Below are positions 18,145-27,711 of a DNA stretch of 64,000 nt, in pieces. The notes beneath the pieces were generated by a model. The model was not told where the DNA came from, searched no databases, and saw nothing but the letters and a program-made list of their open reading frames with translations. The DNA comes from Erythrobacter sp. SG61-1L (GTDB taxonomy: Bacteria; Pseudomonadota; Alphaproteobacteria; Sphingomonadales; Sphingomonadaceae): positions 3,000,861-3,064,860 of the forward strand of contig NZ_JXQC01000003.1 in NCBI RefSeq assembly GCF_001305965.1. The letters are read 5' to 3'. Both the position numbers and the translations under genes were made by a program. The stretch's first letter is position 1, and every line of letters starts with the position of its first letter.

Positions 18145-18750
18145 TTACCTGGCCGACTTGCCGTCCGGCGCCTGGCGCTTGGCGCGCCCTTCTGCCTTGC
18201 GTTCGGCCTTGTGGGCCTGCTTGGCGGACTTGCGCTCGGCTTTAGAGATCGTGCCGTCATGATCGGTATCGATCTTGTCGAAACGGGCAAGGGCAGCCGC
18301 CCTGAACTCGTCCTTCGAAATCGCACCGTCCTTGTTCGTATCGGCTGCCTGCGGGTCCATCATCGGGCCGGGGCCGCCAAAGGCCATGCCGGGATGGCCC
18401 TTCTTGCCGTGGCCTTTCATGCCCTTGCCCGGACCCTTGCCGTCCATCGGCGGGGGCGGGCCATCGGGGCCAGGGCGTGCATCGGCAAATTCCTGGCGGC
18501 TGATCTGGCCGTTGCCGTCCTTGTCGATCTTGGCGAAGTGTTCCGCGCCGCGGGCTTCGCGGTCCTTGGCATCCAGCTTGCCGTCCTTGTTCGCATCCAT
18601 CTGGGCGAACATGGCGTCGACATGCTTTTCGACCTCGGCGCGAGTCTGCGGGGCATTGCCGGGGCCATTGGGGGCAGCGCCCGGCTGGGCGAAAGCGGCG
18701 CCGGCCATTGCCAGCGCGGCGGCCGAAAGTGCGAGAGTGATCTTGCGCAT
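18145..18750 (-). CDS. periplasmic EF-hand calcium-binding protein
   Basis: The protein has 201 residues from the ATG at 18750, which begins a clean signal peptide (MRKITLALSAAALAMAGAAFA). Four EF-hand loops are visible: DANKDGKLDAKD, DKDGNGQISRQE, DTNKDGAISKDE and DTDHDGTISKAE. A Gly/Pro/Lys/Met linker joins the two pairs and the C-terminal tail is Lys/Arg/Ala-rich. The longer frame from 18930 adds an implausible leader and is rejected. Its place directly before the two-component genes suggests a Ca2+ or envelope role; that is inference. Confidence 0.85.
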   Translation of the reverse strand: MRKITLALSAAALAMAGAAFAQPGAAPNGPGNAPQTRAEVEKHVDAMFAQMDANKDGKLDAKDREARGAEHFAKIDKDGNGQISRQEFADARPGPDGPPPPMDGKGPGKGMKGHGKKGHPGMAFGGPGPMMDPQAADTNKDGAISKDEFRAAALARFDKIDTDHDGTISKAERKSAKQAHKAERKAEGRAKRQAPDGKSAR

Positions 18751-18957
18751 CGTAGGGGGCTCCATAATCCGAAAGGATGGAATTGGGGAGCTGCGAGGCC
18801 CAGTGGGAGGGAGGGGACTGAAGCGGACCCCGCAGCTCATGAGACAGGTTTTACTGCGCGCATGTCGCTGGTTTATGCCGGGCTGCGGCAAAATTGTCGC
18901 AAAGTGTCGCGTCTGAACGGGCGTGTTCATCGGGCTGCAAGATGGCGGCGGGCGAGC

Positions 18958-19365
18958 TTAGCGCGGGCGGTGCTGCGTGCCTTCACCGGCAGTGATGAAC
19001 AGGCCGGTCGCCTCCCCCTCAATATCCGCCGTGTGCCAAGTGCCGGGCGGGTTGATCGCATATTCGCCTGGGGAAAGGCGGGTGTGCACATGGGTGCCGT
19101 CCTCCAGTTCCTGGATCAGCTCCATCGTGCCGGAAAGGCAGACCACCACTTCATCGCCCGCCGGGTGCATTTCCCAGCCGGGCCAGCTTTCGGTGAAGCG
19201 AAACAGGGAAACCAGCCGTCCCTCGGCCCCGTCATCCCCGTGGCGCGCGGTGTAATCGGCATACCATTGCATTGCCCGCTCATCGCGCGGGAATTCCGGC
19301 TGAGGGATCGCGCTGGCGCCCCTGCCCAGATGGATGGGGTTGGTTTCCAGCACGTGTCTGGCCAT
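18958..19365 (-). CDS. cupin-domain protein
   Basis: The protein has 135 residues. Cupin motif 1 is HPAGDEVVVCLSGTMELI and motif 2 is PGEYAINPPGTWHTADI; the His and Glu residues fit a metal site. The single small barrel with a charged N-terminus is typical of uncharacterised cupins of about 14 kDa. It lies 28 bases after the M24 peptidase gene in the same direction. The substrate cannot be predicted. Confidence 0.8.
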   Translation of the reverse strand: MARHVLETNPIHLGRGASAIPQPEFPRDERAMQWYADYTARHGDDGAEGRLVSLFRFTESWPGWEMHPAGDEVVVCLSGTMELIQELEDGTHVHTRLSPGEYAINPPGTWHTADIEGEATGLFITAGEGTQHRPR

Positions 19366-19393
19366 GGCGGCCTCTCCCCTTTGTTTTATGTCG

Positions 19394-21199
19394 TCAGAGC
19401 GGTGCGCATTGCTCTTCCAGCCAGGCGAGTACCTCGCCTTCCAGCTGGGGAGAGATCACGTCCCACACCCGCGCGCAATAGAAGTCCCACCAGGCGCGTT
19501 CATTGTCGGTCACTTGGTCGACGTCGATCAGGCGGCGGTCGATGGGAACCAGAGTGAGCGTTTCGAAGCCCAGCCAGGCCCCTTCCGCGCCGTGGATGTG
19601 GCGTTCTTCCACCACCACCAGATTTTCCACCCGGATGCCGTATTCGCCGGTCTTGTAATAGCCTGGCTCGTTGGAAAGGATCATGCCGGGCAGCAATTCC
19701 TGCTCGCCGCCTGCCTGCGCGCCGCGCGCCTTGGCAATGCGCTGCGGGCCTTCATGCACGGACAGGAAGCTGCCTACGCCGTGGCCGGTGCCATGGGCAT
19801 AATCCAGCCCGGCCCGCCACAGGAACTGGCGCGCCAGCGTATCGAGCTGGCTGCCGGTGGTGCCGGTGGGGAAGGTCTGGGTGGCAAGCGCCAGATTGCC
19901 ACGCAGCACGCGGCTGAACCGGTCCTTCACTTCATGCGGCGGCTCGTCCGGGCCGATCCACACGGTGCGGGTGATGTCGGTGGTGCCATCGGGATATTGT
20001 CCGCCCGAATCGACCAGATAGACGCTGTTCGGTTCCAGCGTGCGGTCAGTCTCCTCGCTCACGCGGTAATGCACGATGGCGCCATTCGGGCCGGAGCCGG
20101 AAATCGTGTCGAAGGACAGGTCGCGCAGATCGCCGCATTCGCGGCGGAACTGGTGCAGCTTTTCCGCTGCGGACATTTCGGTGACAGTGCCCTTCGGCCC
20201 TTCGAGCGACAGCCAATGGAGGAAGCGGGTGACGGCAGCCCCGTCGCGCGCCTGTGCGGCGCGGTGGCCGTCCAGTTCCACCTGATTCTTGATCGCCTTG
20301 GGCAGCACGCAGGGATCGCCGGTTTCGACCACTACCGCGCCCGCATTGTCCAGCGCGGCGAAAATGCCTGCCACGCAATTGGTGGGATCGGCCGCCACGC
20401 GCTTGCCGTGCAGTTCTTCGAGAGCGGAAACGAACTCCGCCTTGTTGCGCAGGCGCACGGCATTGCCCAGATGGGCCACCAGTTCGGGAGTGACCTTCTC
20501 GGGCGCGATGAACAGATCGGCCGTGCCGTCCGCATGGGCGACCACGTAGGACAGCGTCACCGGCGTGCGCTCCACATCGGTGCCGCGGATGTTGAGCAGC
20601 CAGGCAACGGAATCGAGCGCTGCGATCACCGCGGCATCGAGGCCATAGGTCTTCAGCCATTCGCCCAGTTCGGCGCGCTTTTCCGCGCTGGGCTTGCCGG
20701 AATAGGCATCTTCATGGACGAGGGCGGGGGCCAGCGAGGGCTCGGGTCGGTCCTGCCACACGGCGTCCACCGGATTGCTGTCCACCGCGACGAGCCTGCT
20801 GCCCTTGGGTGCCAGCGCGCGGGCCACGGCGTCTGCCCAGCCCTTGGAATGGAGCCAGGCATCATAGCCGATGGTCGCGCCATCGGGCGCATTCGCGCCC
20901 AGCCATTTGGCGGGGCTGGTTTCGGGCACGCCCTGATATTCCCAATGGGCGCCGTCCACCTGATCGCGCACCTGCAATGTATAGCGGCCATCGACGAAGA
21001 TCGCCGCCTTGTCGGCAAGGACGACCGCCGTGCCGGCCGAACCGCCGAAGCCGGTCAGCCATTCAAGCCTCTGGGCATAGGCGCCGACATATTCGCTCAT
21101 ATGCTCGTCGCTGATTGGCACCACGAAGCCATCGAGCCCGCGTGAGGCGAGTTCCTTCCTCAGGGCGGTGAGACGGGCTTCGTGAGTCTGCATCAGCAT
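19394..21199 (-). CDS. M24-family aminopeptidase P (Xaa-Pro aminopeptidase)
   Basis: The protein has 601 residues. It has two N-terminal creatinase-like domains (first around FVDGRYTLQVRDQV) and a C-terminal pita-bread domain. Metal ligands are visible as VDSGGQYPDGTTDITR (two Asp), GTGHGVGSFLSVHEG (His), LSNEPGYY (Glu) and NLVVVEE (Glu). It cleaves Xaa-Pro bonds in the cytoplasm. The ATG at 21199 has a GGA about ten bases ahead. It is divergent from the S9 oligopeptidase with about 40 bases between, so the two peptidase genes share a promoter region. Confidence 0.9.
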   Translation of the reverse strand: MLMQTHEARLTALRKELASRGLDGFVVPISDEHMSEYVGAYAQRLEWLTGFGGSAGTAVVLADKAAIFVDGRYTLQVRDQVDGAHWEYQGVPETSPAKWLGANAPDGATIGYDAWLHSKGWADAVARALAPKGSRLVAVDSNPVDAVWQDRPEPSLAPALVHEDAYSGKPSAEKRAELGEWLKTYGLDAAVIAALDSVAWLLNIRGTDVERTPVTLSYVVAHADGTADLFIAPEKVTPELVAHLGNAVRLRNKAEFVSALEELHGKRVAADPTNCVAGIFAALDNAGAVVVETGDPCVLPKAIKNQVELDGHRAAQARDGAAVTRFLHWLSLEGPKGTVTEMSAAEKLHQFRRECGDLRDLSFDTISGSGPNGAIVHYRVSEETDRTLEPNSVYLVDSGGQYPDGTTDITRTVWIGPDEPPHEVKDRFSRVLRGNLALATQTFPTGTTGSQLDTLARQFLWRAGLDYAHGTGHGVGSFLSVHEGPQRIAKARGAQAGGEQELLPGMILSNEPGYYKTGEYGIRVENLVVVEERHIHGAEGAWLGFETLTLVPIDRRLIDVDQVTDNERAWWDFYCARVWDVISPQLEGEVLAWLEEQCAPL

Positions 21200-21237
21200 T
21201 GCTTGCGGTCCTTTCCGCACCAACATAGGGCGGGATC

Positions 21238-23337
21238 ATGGCCGATACCACACCCGCAACGCCCGTTACTGCCCCTCTCGCGGCAAAGAAGCCCCATTCC
21301 GTCACCCATCACGGCATCACCGTGACCGACGATTACGCATGGCTGCGCGATCCCGGTTATCCCGAAGTGACGGACAAGGAAGTGCTCGCCCATCTGGAGG
21401 CGGAGAATACGTGGTTCGAAGCGCGGATGAAACCGCACCAGCCGCTGATCGACAGCCTGTTCACCGAAATGCGCGCCCGCATCAAGGAAGCGGACAAGTC
21501 CGTGCCGCAGAAGGACGGCGACTGGCTCTACTGGATCGAGTTCGAGGAAGGCGCGGAATACAAGAAATGGTGGCGCCGCCCGGTCGGCGCGCCGGACGAT
21601 GGCAGCGCGGACGAACTGATCCTGGATGAAGTCGCGCTGGCGGGCGATCTGGAATATTTCCGCCTCGGCGCTTTGTCGCTCAGCCAGAACGGCATGATGC
21701 TGGCCTATGCGGTGGACGATAACGGCTCCGAACGCTTCACCGTGCGGATCAAGGATCTGGCCACGGGCGAATTGCTGCCCGATACGATTCCCGGCACGCT
21801 TTCCTCGCTCGTGTGGGTCGCGGGCGACAAGGGCCTGATCTATTCGCTGGCAAATGAACAATGGCGCACGGACAATGTCCGCCTGCACTGGCTGGGCCAG
21901 CCATTGGAACAGGATGTGGAGCTGTATCACGAGGATGATGAAGGCTTCCGCGTCGGCTCCGGCCTGTCCGCCAATGAGAAATGGGTGGTCATTTCCACGG
22001 GCGACCATGAAACCAGCGAAGCGCGGCTGATCCCGGCCAACGATCCGCTGGCCACGCCGATCCTGATCAAGGCGCGGCAGGCTGGCGTGGAATATGACGT
22101 GGACGAGCGGGACGGCACGCTGTTCATCCATACCAACGACACGCATGAGAATTTCCGCCTCGCCACGGCGCCGCTGGCCGATCCGGGCAGTTGGACCACG
22201 CTGATTGAAGGGACGGACGAGTTCTATCTCACTGGCTTCGATCTCTTTAGGGATTTCTACGTAATCGAAGGCCGCCGCGCCGGGCTCGATCAGGTGGAAA
22301 TTCGCTATTACGACGATCCTGCGCGGATCGAGCCGATCACTTTCCCCGAAGCGAGCTATGTCGCCGGGCTGGGCGACAATCCCGAATGGGCAATGGAAAA
22401 GCTGCGCCTTTCCTATGAAAGCATGGTCAGCCCGCGCTCGGTCTATGATTACACCGTGGCGGATCGCAGCATGGACCTGCTCAAGGTGCAGGAAATCCCC
22501 TCGGGCTACGATGCTTCGCTCTATGCGACGGAACGGCTGGAAATCGCCGCGCGCGATGGTACGAAGATCCCGGTCAGCGTGGTCTATCGCAAGGATCGCG
22601 CCCAAATGAATACGGGGAGCCCCGGCCCGCTGCATCTCTATGGCTATGGTGCCTATGGCATTTCGATAGAGCCGGGCTTTTCCACCACGCGGCTCAGCCT
22701 GGTGGATCGCGGCTTTACCTATGCCATCGCCCATATTCGCGGCGGGGACGATCTGGGCCGCGCCTGGTACAAGGCGGGCAAGCTGGAACGGCGGACCAAC
22801 ACCTTCAACGATTTTGTGGATGTGGCGCAGGGCCTGATCGCGCTGGGCTATACGCAGGCTGGGCAGATCAGCATTTCCGGCGGTTCGGCAGGCGGGGAAC
22901 TGATGGGCGCGGTCGCCAATTCGGACCCGGGCCTGTGGGGCGCCGTGGTGGCGCATGTGCCATTCGTGGATGTGCTGGCCACCATGCTGGATGCTTCTTT
23001 GCCGCTCACTCCCGGCGAATGGCCCGAATGGGGCAACCCGATCGAGGACAAGGCCGCCTTCGAACTGATCCGCAGCTATTCGCCCTATGATCAGGTAAAG
23101 GCGCAGGCCTATCCGCCGATCATGGTGACGGCAGGTCTCAACGATCCGCGCGTGACCTATTGGGAGCCGGCCAAATGGGTGGCGAAGCTGCGCGAGCTGA
23201 AGACCGACGGCAATGAACTGATCCTCAAGACCAATATGGGCGCGGGCCATGGCGGGAAATCCGGCCGTTTCGAAAGCCTGAAGGAAACAGCAGAGGAATT
23301 CGCCTTCATTTTGTGGCAGCTTGGCGCGGGGCGCTAG
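21238..23337 (+). CDS. ptrB: oligopeptidase B (S9 prolyl-oligopeptidase family)
   Basis: The protein has 699 residues. An N-terminal seven-bladed propeller (about 80-400) precedes an alpha/beta-hydrolase domain. The catalytic Ser is in GGSAGGELMG near residue 549, Asp in NDPRVTYWEP near 634 and His in GAGHGGKSGRF near 670. The loop GEWPEWGNP after the nucleophile is an oligopeptidase B hallmark, which cleaves after basic residues. No signal peptide is seen. The thioesterase gene starts 10 bases downstream. Confidence 0.92.
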   Translation: MADTTPATPVTAPLAAKKPHSVTHHGITVTDDYAWLRDPGYPEVTDKEVLAHLEAENTWFEARMKPHQPLIDSLFTEMRARIKEADKSVPQKDGDWLYWIEFEEGAEYKKWWRRPVGAPDDGSADELILDEVALAGDLEYFRLGALSLSQNGMMLAYAVDDNGSERFTVRIKDLATGELLPDTIPGTLSSLVWVAGDKGLIYSLANEQWRTDNVRLHWLGQPLEQDVELYHEDDEGFRVGSGLSANEKWVVISTGDHETSEARLIPANDPLATPILIKARQAGVEYDVDERDGTLFIHTNDTHENFRLATAPLADPGSWTTLIEGTDEFYLTGFDLFRDFYVIEGRRAGLDQVEIRYYDDPARIEPITFPEASYVAGLGDNPEWAMEKLRLSYESMVSPRSVYDYTVADRSMDLLKVQEIPSGYDASLYATERLEIAARDGTKIPVSVVYRKDRAQMNTGSPGPLHLYGYGAYGISIEPGFSTTRLSLVDRGFTYAIAHIRGGDDLGRAWYKAGKLERRTNTFNDFVDVAQGLIALGYTQAGQISISGGSAGGELMGAVANSDPGLWGAVVAHVPFVDVLATMLDASLPLTPGEWPEWGNPIEDKAAFELIRSYSPYDQVKAQAYPPIMVTAGLNDPRVTYWEPAKWVAKLRELKTDGNELILKTNMGAGHGGKSGRFESLKETAEEFAFILWQLGAGR

Positions 23338-23347
23338 GAATCACGCA

Positions 23348-23746
23348 ATGAGCAACAGCTACACGATGAGCTTCACGGCCGGGCCGGAGCACATCGACTT
23401 CAACGGGCATGTGAACAACATGGTGTGGCTGCAATGGGTGCAGGACATCGCCACGGCCCATTGGGAAGCGGTGGCCCCGCCGGAGCATCAGGCGAAATAT
23501 GTCTGGTTCGTCACCCGGCACGAGATCGATTATCGCGGCAATATCGTGGAGGGCGAGGAAGTGACCGCGCGCACCTTCATCCCCGATCCGCCGCAGGGTG
23601 CGCGTTTCCTGCGCTGTGTGGATTTCACCAATGCAGCCGGAAAGCCCATCGTGAAGGTGCGTTCGATCTGGGCGATGATCGACCGGGAAACCGGCCGCCC
23701 CCAGCGCATCACGCCGGATATATCCGCGCCTTTCATGCCGGCCTGA
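23348..23746 (+). CDS. acyl-CoA thioesterase, 4HBT hot-dog family
   Basis: The protein has 132 residues from the ATG at 23348; an upstream start at 23321 overlaps the ptrB end. It has the 4-hydroxybenzoyl-CoA-thioesterase signature: DFNGHVNNMVWLQWVQD with the active-site region, then FVTRHEIDYRGNIVEGEEV and FTNAAGKPIVKVRSIWAMID. It hydrolyses acyl-CoA, with unknown chain preference. It follows ptrB and converges on the diguanylate cyclase stop codon with no gap. Confidence 0.88.
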   Translation: MSNSYTMSFTAGPEHIDFNGHVNNMVWLQWVQDIATAHWEAVAPPEHQAKYVWFVTRHEIDYRGNIVEGEEVTARTFIPDPPQGARFLRCVDFTNAAGKPIVKVRSIWAMIDRETGRPQRITPDISAPFMPA

Positions 23747-25534
23747 TCAGGCGCTCTTGCTGCGCCCCGCACTGCCTTGGGTGCGCCTTTCCTGCCGGCG
23801 CCTGTCGTTGCCGCGTCGGTCTTTCCCATGGGCATCGAACAGGGTCAGCTTTTCGCCGATAGTGCGATTGCGCCCGGCCTGCTTGGCTTCGTAGAGCAGC
23901 TTGTCGGCACGGGAATAGAGCGTACGGAAGGAACTGGCGGCCATGGCTTCGGGCGGGCCTTCCACCACGCCCATGCTTGCCGTGACCAGGCGGCTGAGCC
24001 CCGGAACTTCTTCCGCGATCCGGATCGGCAGCATCTGGCGGCGCTGTTCGGCGCGGGCGCGGGCATCGGGTCCACGCAGCAGCAGCAGGAATTCCTCCCC
24101 GCCCAGCCGCATCACCAGCGTATCTTCATCGGGCAACAGATTGCGGGCGGCGGCGCGCAGCACTTCGTCGCCCATGGCATGGCCGTGCAGATCGTTGATC
24201 GCCTTGAAGTGATCCAGATCGAGCAGGGCGTAAGTGGAAAAGCCGTGCTGGCACAATTGATGGAAGCGCGGCTCGATCGCGCGGCGGTTCAGCAGCCCGG
24301 TCAGCGGATCGTGATCGGCCAGAGTTTCCAGCACCTGCGCGCGGGTGCGGGCAGTGTCGCGCTGATCGCGCAGGGTCATCATGCGGTCGGCCACGCCCAT
24401 CGCGGAAATGATCACTTCCACCACCAGCGCGGCATAGAACAGCTCGTCCACCAGCGAAGGCGCGCCATAGAAACCGACACCGCGGACTATCCGTTCGACC
24501 GCGCACAGGAAGATCGGCGCCCATGCCGCGATCTGGAACTTCACCGCACGGCTGCCGCGCCGCAGCGCCTGGGCCATGGCCAGCACATGGATGGCCAGCG
24601 CGGGAATGAAGCCGATGAAATAGAACTGGTGCGAGCGATAATCGAGGAAGGGCGGATGCAGCGTGATCAGCCCCGGCCCTATCACCACCAGCGCGCTGGC
24701 GATCCGCAAGGCGAGGCGCATATTGGGGCTCAGCTTTTCCGGCTCGAGATAATCGGCAACGAAAAAGCCCGCCAGCGCCACTGCCAATGCGGGGGCGAAC
24801 CCGTTGATCTTGGCCAGCGTGACCACACCGAAATCGGCGTAAAGCACGATCAGCCCGGAAAAGCTGATGACGTATGCGATCATCGAGACGACCAGCGTCG
24901 CATGCCACAGCACGAAGCGCTGGCGCAGCACCGAATAGATCGCGAGATCGAAAATCAGCGGAGCCAACAGCAGGCCTGCCAGCATGCCGAAAGCTGTCAG
25001 CATCGCTGTAGACCAACCGCCGCCTTCCCACGAGCTGGAAAGGCGAGCGTCGGAAAGCACGGCCGCATTCCAAGGCCGTTCGAAGCGCACCACGATGGCC
25101 ACCGTGTCGGCGGACACTTTAGGCAATGGCGCGGAAAAGACGGAGCGGCCCGCACGCGGTGTAACATCCTGCGGGCCAAGGCCCAGTGCCTCCACCGTGC
25201 CATCGCGATTGACGGAGAAGATACTCAATTTGTCGAACTTGGTGACGCGGGTCACCAGGGCCGCAGGCAAAGGCTGCCCACGCCACGCACTCGCTTCGAA
25301 GCGCAGCCAGCCGGCGGGCTGCAAGTCTTTCCAATGGGTGGAATTGCAGATCCATGCGGATGGATCGGCCGCCAGTTCGGCATAGGAAGTGGTGGCGGGG
25401 CTGAAGGCGTGACAGGTCGGCTGGATCTTGGCCGCCCCTTCTTCATGGGCAACAGCAGGGGAGGGAATGGCCAAGGTGGCCGCGATCAGCAGCGCAAGGC
25501 ATGCAAGCATGCGCGTGAAAACACCTATCCCCAT
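23747..25534 (-). CDS. membrane diguanylate cyclase (7TMR-DISM type sensor plus GGDEF)
   Basis: The protein has 595 residues. It has a signal peptide, then a periplasmic beta domain (about 40-170) of the 7TMR-DISM kind, then seven or so membrane helices (about 178-390). The GGDEF domain begins at ADHDPLTGLLNRRA. The active site reads GGEEF, a functional variant of GGDEF, so the enzyme should make c-di-GMP. An inhibitory I-site (RxxD before the active site) is not obvious. The C-terminal tail is very basic (KDRRGNDRRRQERR). Confidence 0.88.
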   Translation of the reverse strand: MGIGVFTRMLACLALLIAATLAIPSPAVAHEEGAAKIQPTCHAFSPATTSYAELAADPSAWICNSTHWKDLQPAGWLRFEASAWRGQPLPAALVTRVTKFDKLSIFSVNRDGTVEALGLGPQDVTPRAGRSVFSAPLPKVSADTVAIVVRFERPWNAAVLSDARLSSSWEGGGWSTAMLTAFGMLAGLLLAPLIFDLAIYSVLRQRFVLWHATLVVSMIAYVISFSGLIVLYADFGVVTLAKINGFAPALAVALAGFFVADYLEPEKLSPNMRLALRIASALVVIGPGLITLHPPFLDYRSHQFYFIGFIPALAIHVLAMAQALRRGSRAVKFQIAAWAPIFLCAVERIVRGVGFYGAPSLVDELFYAALVVEVIISAMGVADRMMTLRDQRDTARTRAQVLETLADHDPLTGLLNRRAIEPRFHQLCQHGFSTYALLDLDHFKAINDLHGHAMGDEVLRAAARNLLPDEDTLVMRLGGEEFLLLLRGPDARARAEQRRQMLPIRIAEEVPGLSRLVTASMGVVEGPPEAMAASSFRTLYSRADKLLYEAKQAGRNRTIGEKLTLFDAHGKDRRGNDRRRQERRTQGSAGRSKSA

Positions 25535-25645
25535 GGAGGCGGACTAGGCCTGAGAAGTTAACCTGAAGCTAAGCATGCGATGAACCGAGCGGCGCAGTTC
25601 CGCCGCCCGGTGCCATTTCTCGGAAAGTGGGCCAGGTCTGGCGGT

Positions 25646-26884
25646 TCAGTGCGCCTTGAACAGCTTCAAGTCGATCGAATCGCCCACGGCTTTCAGCCCG
25701 GCATCGCTGCCATGCAGATGGTCGCCCATGTGATAGCCTTCGCGCATCTGGCGCGGGTCGGCCGGGTCGGCAAAGGCGGTATCGAGCCGCACGATCCCGT
25801 CGAAGGCCCCGCCGGTGAGAATCCAGTGATTGATCTGCTCGCGCGCGGCTTCGCCTTCCTCGGTCCAGTAGCTGGCGCCCTTATAGGGGCCGATTGGCGA
25901 ACCGATCACCTTGATGCCCTTTTCATGGGCGCGGGCGATGATCTGCTTGTAGCCGGCAATCATCTGCTCCGCCGTGATCTGCGGCTGGTCCAGCCCCGGC
26001 AGCTGCGGCCCGCCGCTGCGCACGCCGAAGCGGTTGCCGATGTCATTCACCCCTTCGAACACGATCATGTATTTCACATTGGGCAGGCTCAGCACGTCCT
26101 CGTCGAAGCGGGCCAGTGCCGCCTCGCCCATGCCGGGGCTGAGGATGCGGTTGCCGCTGATCGCCGCATTGGCCACAGCCCATTCCTTGCCCGCGGCCTG
26201 CAGCCGGTCGGCCAGAATATCGGGCCAGCGGCGATTGGCGCCGGGAGTGGAGCCCACCCCGTCTGTGATCGAATCGCCAAAGGCCACGATAGTGCCCAGC
26301 GCATCGGGCGAATCCACTTCCACCACGCTCAGGAACGCGCGGAACTGCGCCTTGGACACAGGCTCGAAGGGTTTGCCCACGTGATTGCCGGGGGGCGACA
26401 CGGCCAGCTCGTCCATGCCGGTAAGGTGGCAGGTGCAGGGGCCGGTCGGCTTGGGCAGGTAGAATTCCACTTTCAACCGCGCCAGATCGGGCAGGTCCAG
26501 CTTCACGGCATCGCTGACGAAAGGCGCGCCGCGCGGGATCACTGCCCCGGCCTCGCCGCCGAAAGTCAGCATGCGGGCGCTGCCGGGCACTTCCTTGCCC
26601 GCATCGTCGATCCGCACGATCCGCGCCGCGCCGATTTCCAGCGGGCCGGGGCCATAGCGGTTGGAAAAGCGCAGCCGAACGCTGGTGCCGCCCTCGCTCA
26701 GGCGCAGGATCTGGCTGAGCGTGACATTGTCATAAGAAGCGGCGGCAAAGGGCCCTTCCGTGCCCAGCGGCGCATGGGGCGATGCCGTCCAGCTGGCGAC
26801 CCATTCGGCCTGTGCTGGCGCGGCGGCGGCTAGCCCGATTGCGGCGGCGGCAAGGCCTGCCCCCTTGAGTGTGGTAAAACGCAT
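25646..26884 (-). CDS. secreted SGNH/GDSL hydrolase
   Basis: The protein has 412 residues from the ATG at 26884. The signal peptide has an Ala-rich core and ends AAPAQA. An N-terminal beta domain of about 180 residues precedes the hydrolase. Block I is VAFGDSITDG (catalytic Ser), block II has NAAISGNRI, block III is FEGVNDIG, and the C-terminal Asp-His pair is in GDHLHGSD or just before it. Relatives are carbohydrate esterases or lipases of the periplasm. Confidence 0.85.
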   Translation of the reverse strand: MRFTTLKGAGLAAAAIGLAAAAPAQAEWVASWTASPHAPLGTEGPFAAASYDNVTLSQILRLSEGGTSVRLRFSNRYGPGPLEIGAARIVRIDDAGKEVPGSARMLTFGGEAGAVIPRGAPFVSDAVKLDLPDLARLKVEFYLPKPTGPCTCHLTGMDELAVSPPGNHVGKPFEPVSKAQFRAFLSVVEVDSPDALGTIVAFGDSITDGVGSTPGANRRWPDILADRLQAAGKEWAVANAAISGNRILSPGMGEAALARFDEDVLSLPNVKYMIVFEGVNDIGNRFGVRSGGPQLPGLDQPQITAEQMIAGYKQIIARAHEKGIKVIGSPIGPYKGASYWTEEGEAAREQINHWILTGGAFDGIVRLDTAFADPADPRQMREGYHMGDHLHGSDAGLKAVGDSIDLKLFKAH

Positions 26885-26975
26885 CCCCCAGTTCCTTCCT
26901 CTCATGCGGATTTTTCCGCATCATGGGATGGCACAAGGGGGATGCGCAAGACTTGCCTTGGAGCGCAGCCTTCGC

Positions 26976-27590
26976 TCAGCCCTTGTAGACCCAATAATTC
27001 GGGCCGAAGCGCTGTTCGAGATCGACCAGACATTCGCGGTGAATCTCGCGCACACGTTCGGGCGTCATATATTCGGCCGGGTCGATTTCCTCGATGGTGA
27101 GGGTGGATTTGTCTTCATACAGGTGCTCGCCCGTCAGCAGCGCCTTGTCATTATAGGGCCAGATGAAGGCCTGGCGGCTGGAGACGAGATAGAGCCCCTC
27201 TTCCTTTTCCGCCTTGATTCCGATCTTGGCCAGTTCCGCGCCGGTGGACATCTGGTGGAACCACATCTCGTCGGCAATGCCCCAATCGGCCACGGCCACC
27301 TGATCGCCGCTGTTCCACAGCACGATGTCGCCGATGGACGAATAGAAATCGAACACGCCCTGCTTGCCGTGGACCTGCACGGGATTATCGCCCCAGCACA
27401 CGTGATAGACGGGATCGTCCGCCATCATGTCGTCGGCAGTGATTTCCTTGAACATCGCCGCGCCTTCCAGATGCACGTGGCGGCAATAATTGAGCAGGAT
27501 CGCGCGGTGCAGAGGGTTTTCCGTCCGCTCGATCAGGTCGAGCGTCGGGTTCATGCAATCATAGACTTCCTGTTCGTATTTGCTGGCCAT
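26976..27590 (-). CDS. hypothetical protein, possibly NTF2-like fold
   Basis: The protein has 204 residues from the ATG at 27590 (an upstream start at 27641 lacks support). It is soluble and acidic and rich in Tyr and Trp. A helical N-terminus (EQEVYDCMNPTLDLIERTENPLH) leads into alternating strands (VYHVCWGDNPVQVHGKQGVFDFY, DQVAVADWGIADEMWFHQM). The pattern and size suggest a SnoaL/NTF2-like fold as in small hydrolases or isomerases, but no catalytic residues can be named. Confidence 0.55.
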   Translation of the reverse strand: MASKYEQEVYDCMNPTLDLIERTENPLHRAILLNYCRHVHLEGAAMFKEITADDMMADDPVYHVCWGDNPVQVHGKQGVFDFYSSIGDIVLWNSGDQVAVADWGIADEMWFHQMSTGAELAKIGIKAEKEEGLYLVSSRQAFIWPYNDKALLTGEHLYEDKSTLTIEEIDPAEYMTPERVREIHRECLVDLEQRFGPNYWVYKG

Positions 27591-27711
27591 GGCCTCTCTC
27601 CGATCTGTTTGAGCCAGCTTGTGCCACGCAAGCCAGCCCACCCGCTAGGAGCGGGGCGCAGAAACGGTGTGACGGCAGCGCAAGCGCGGCGAGCGGTGCA
27701 GGTTTGGGGCC

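Noticed and set aside
19334-21145. Plus-strand open frame (603 codons) opposite the M24 peptidase, with similar cases at 9636-11264, 14230-15834, 23777-25561 and 25580-26833
   Set aside because: All lie exactly over well-supported genes on the other strand and show no family features.
21193-23250. Long minus-strand open frame (685 codons) opposite the S9 oligopeptidase
   Set aside because: It is an antisense shadow produced by high-GC codon use; the plus strand carries an intact oligopeptidase B with all catalytic motifs.
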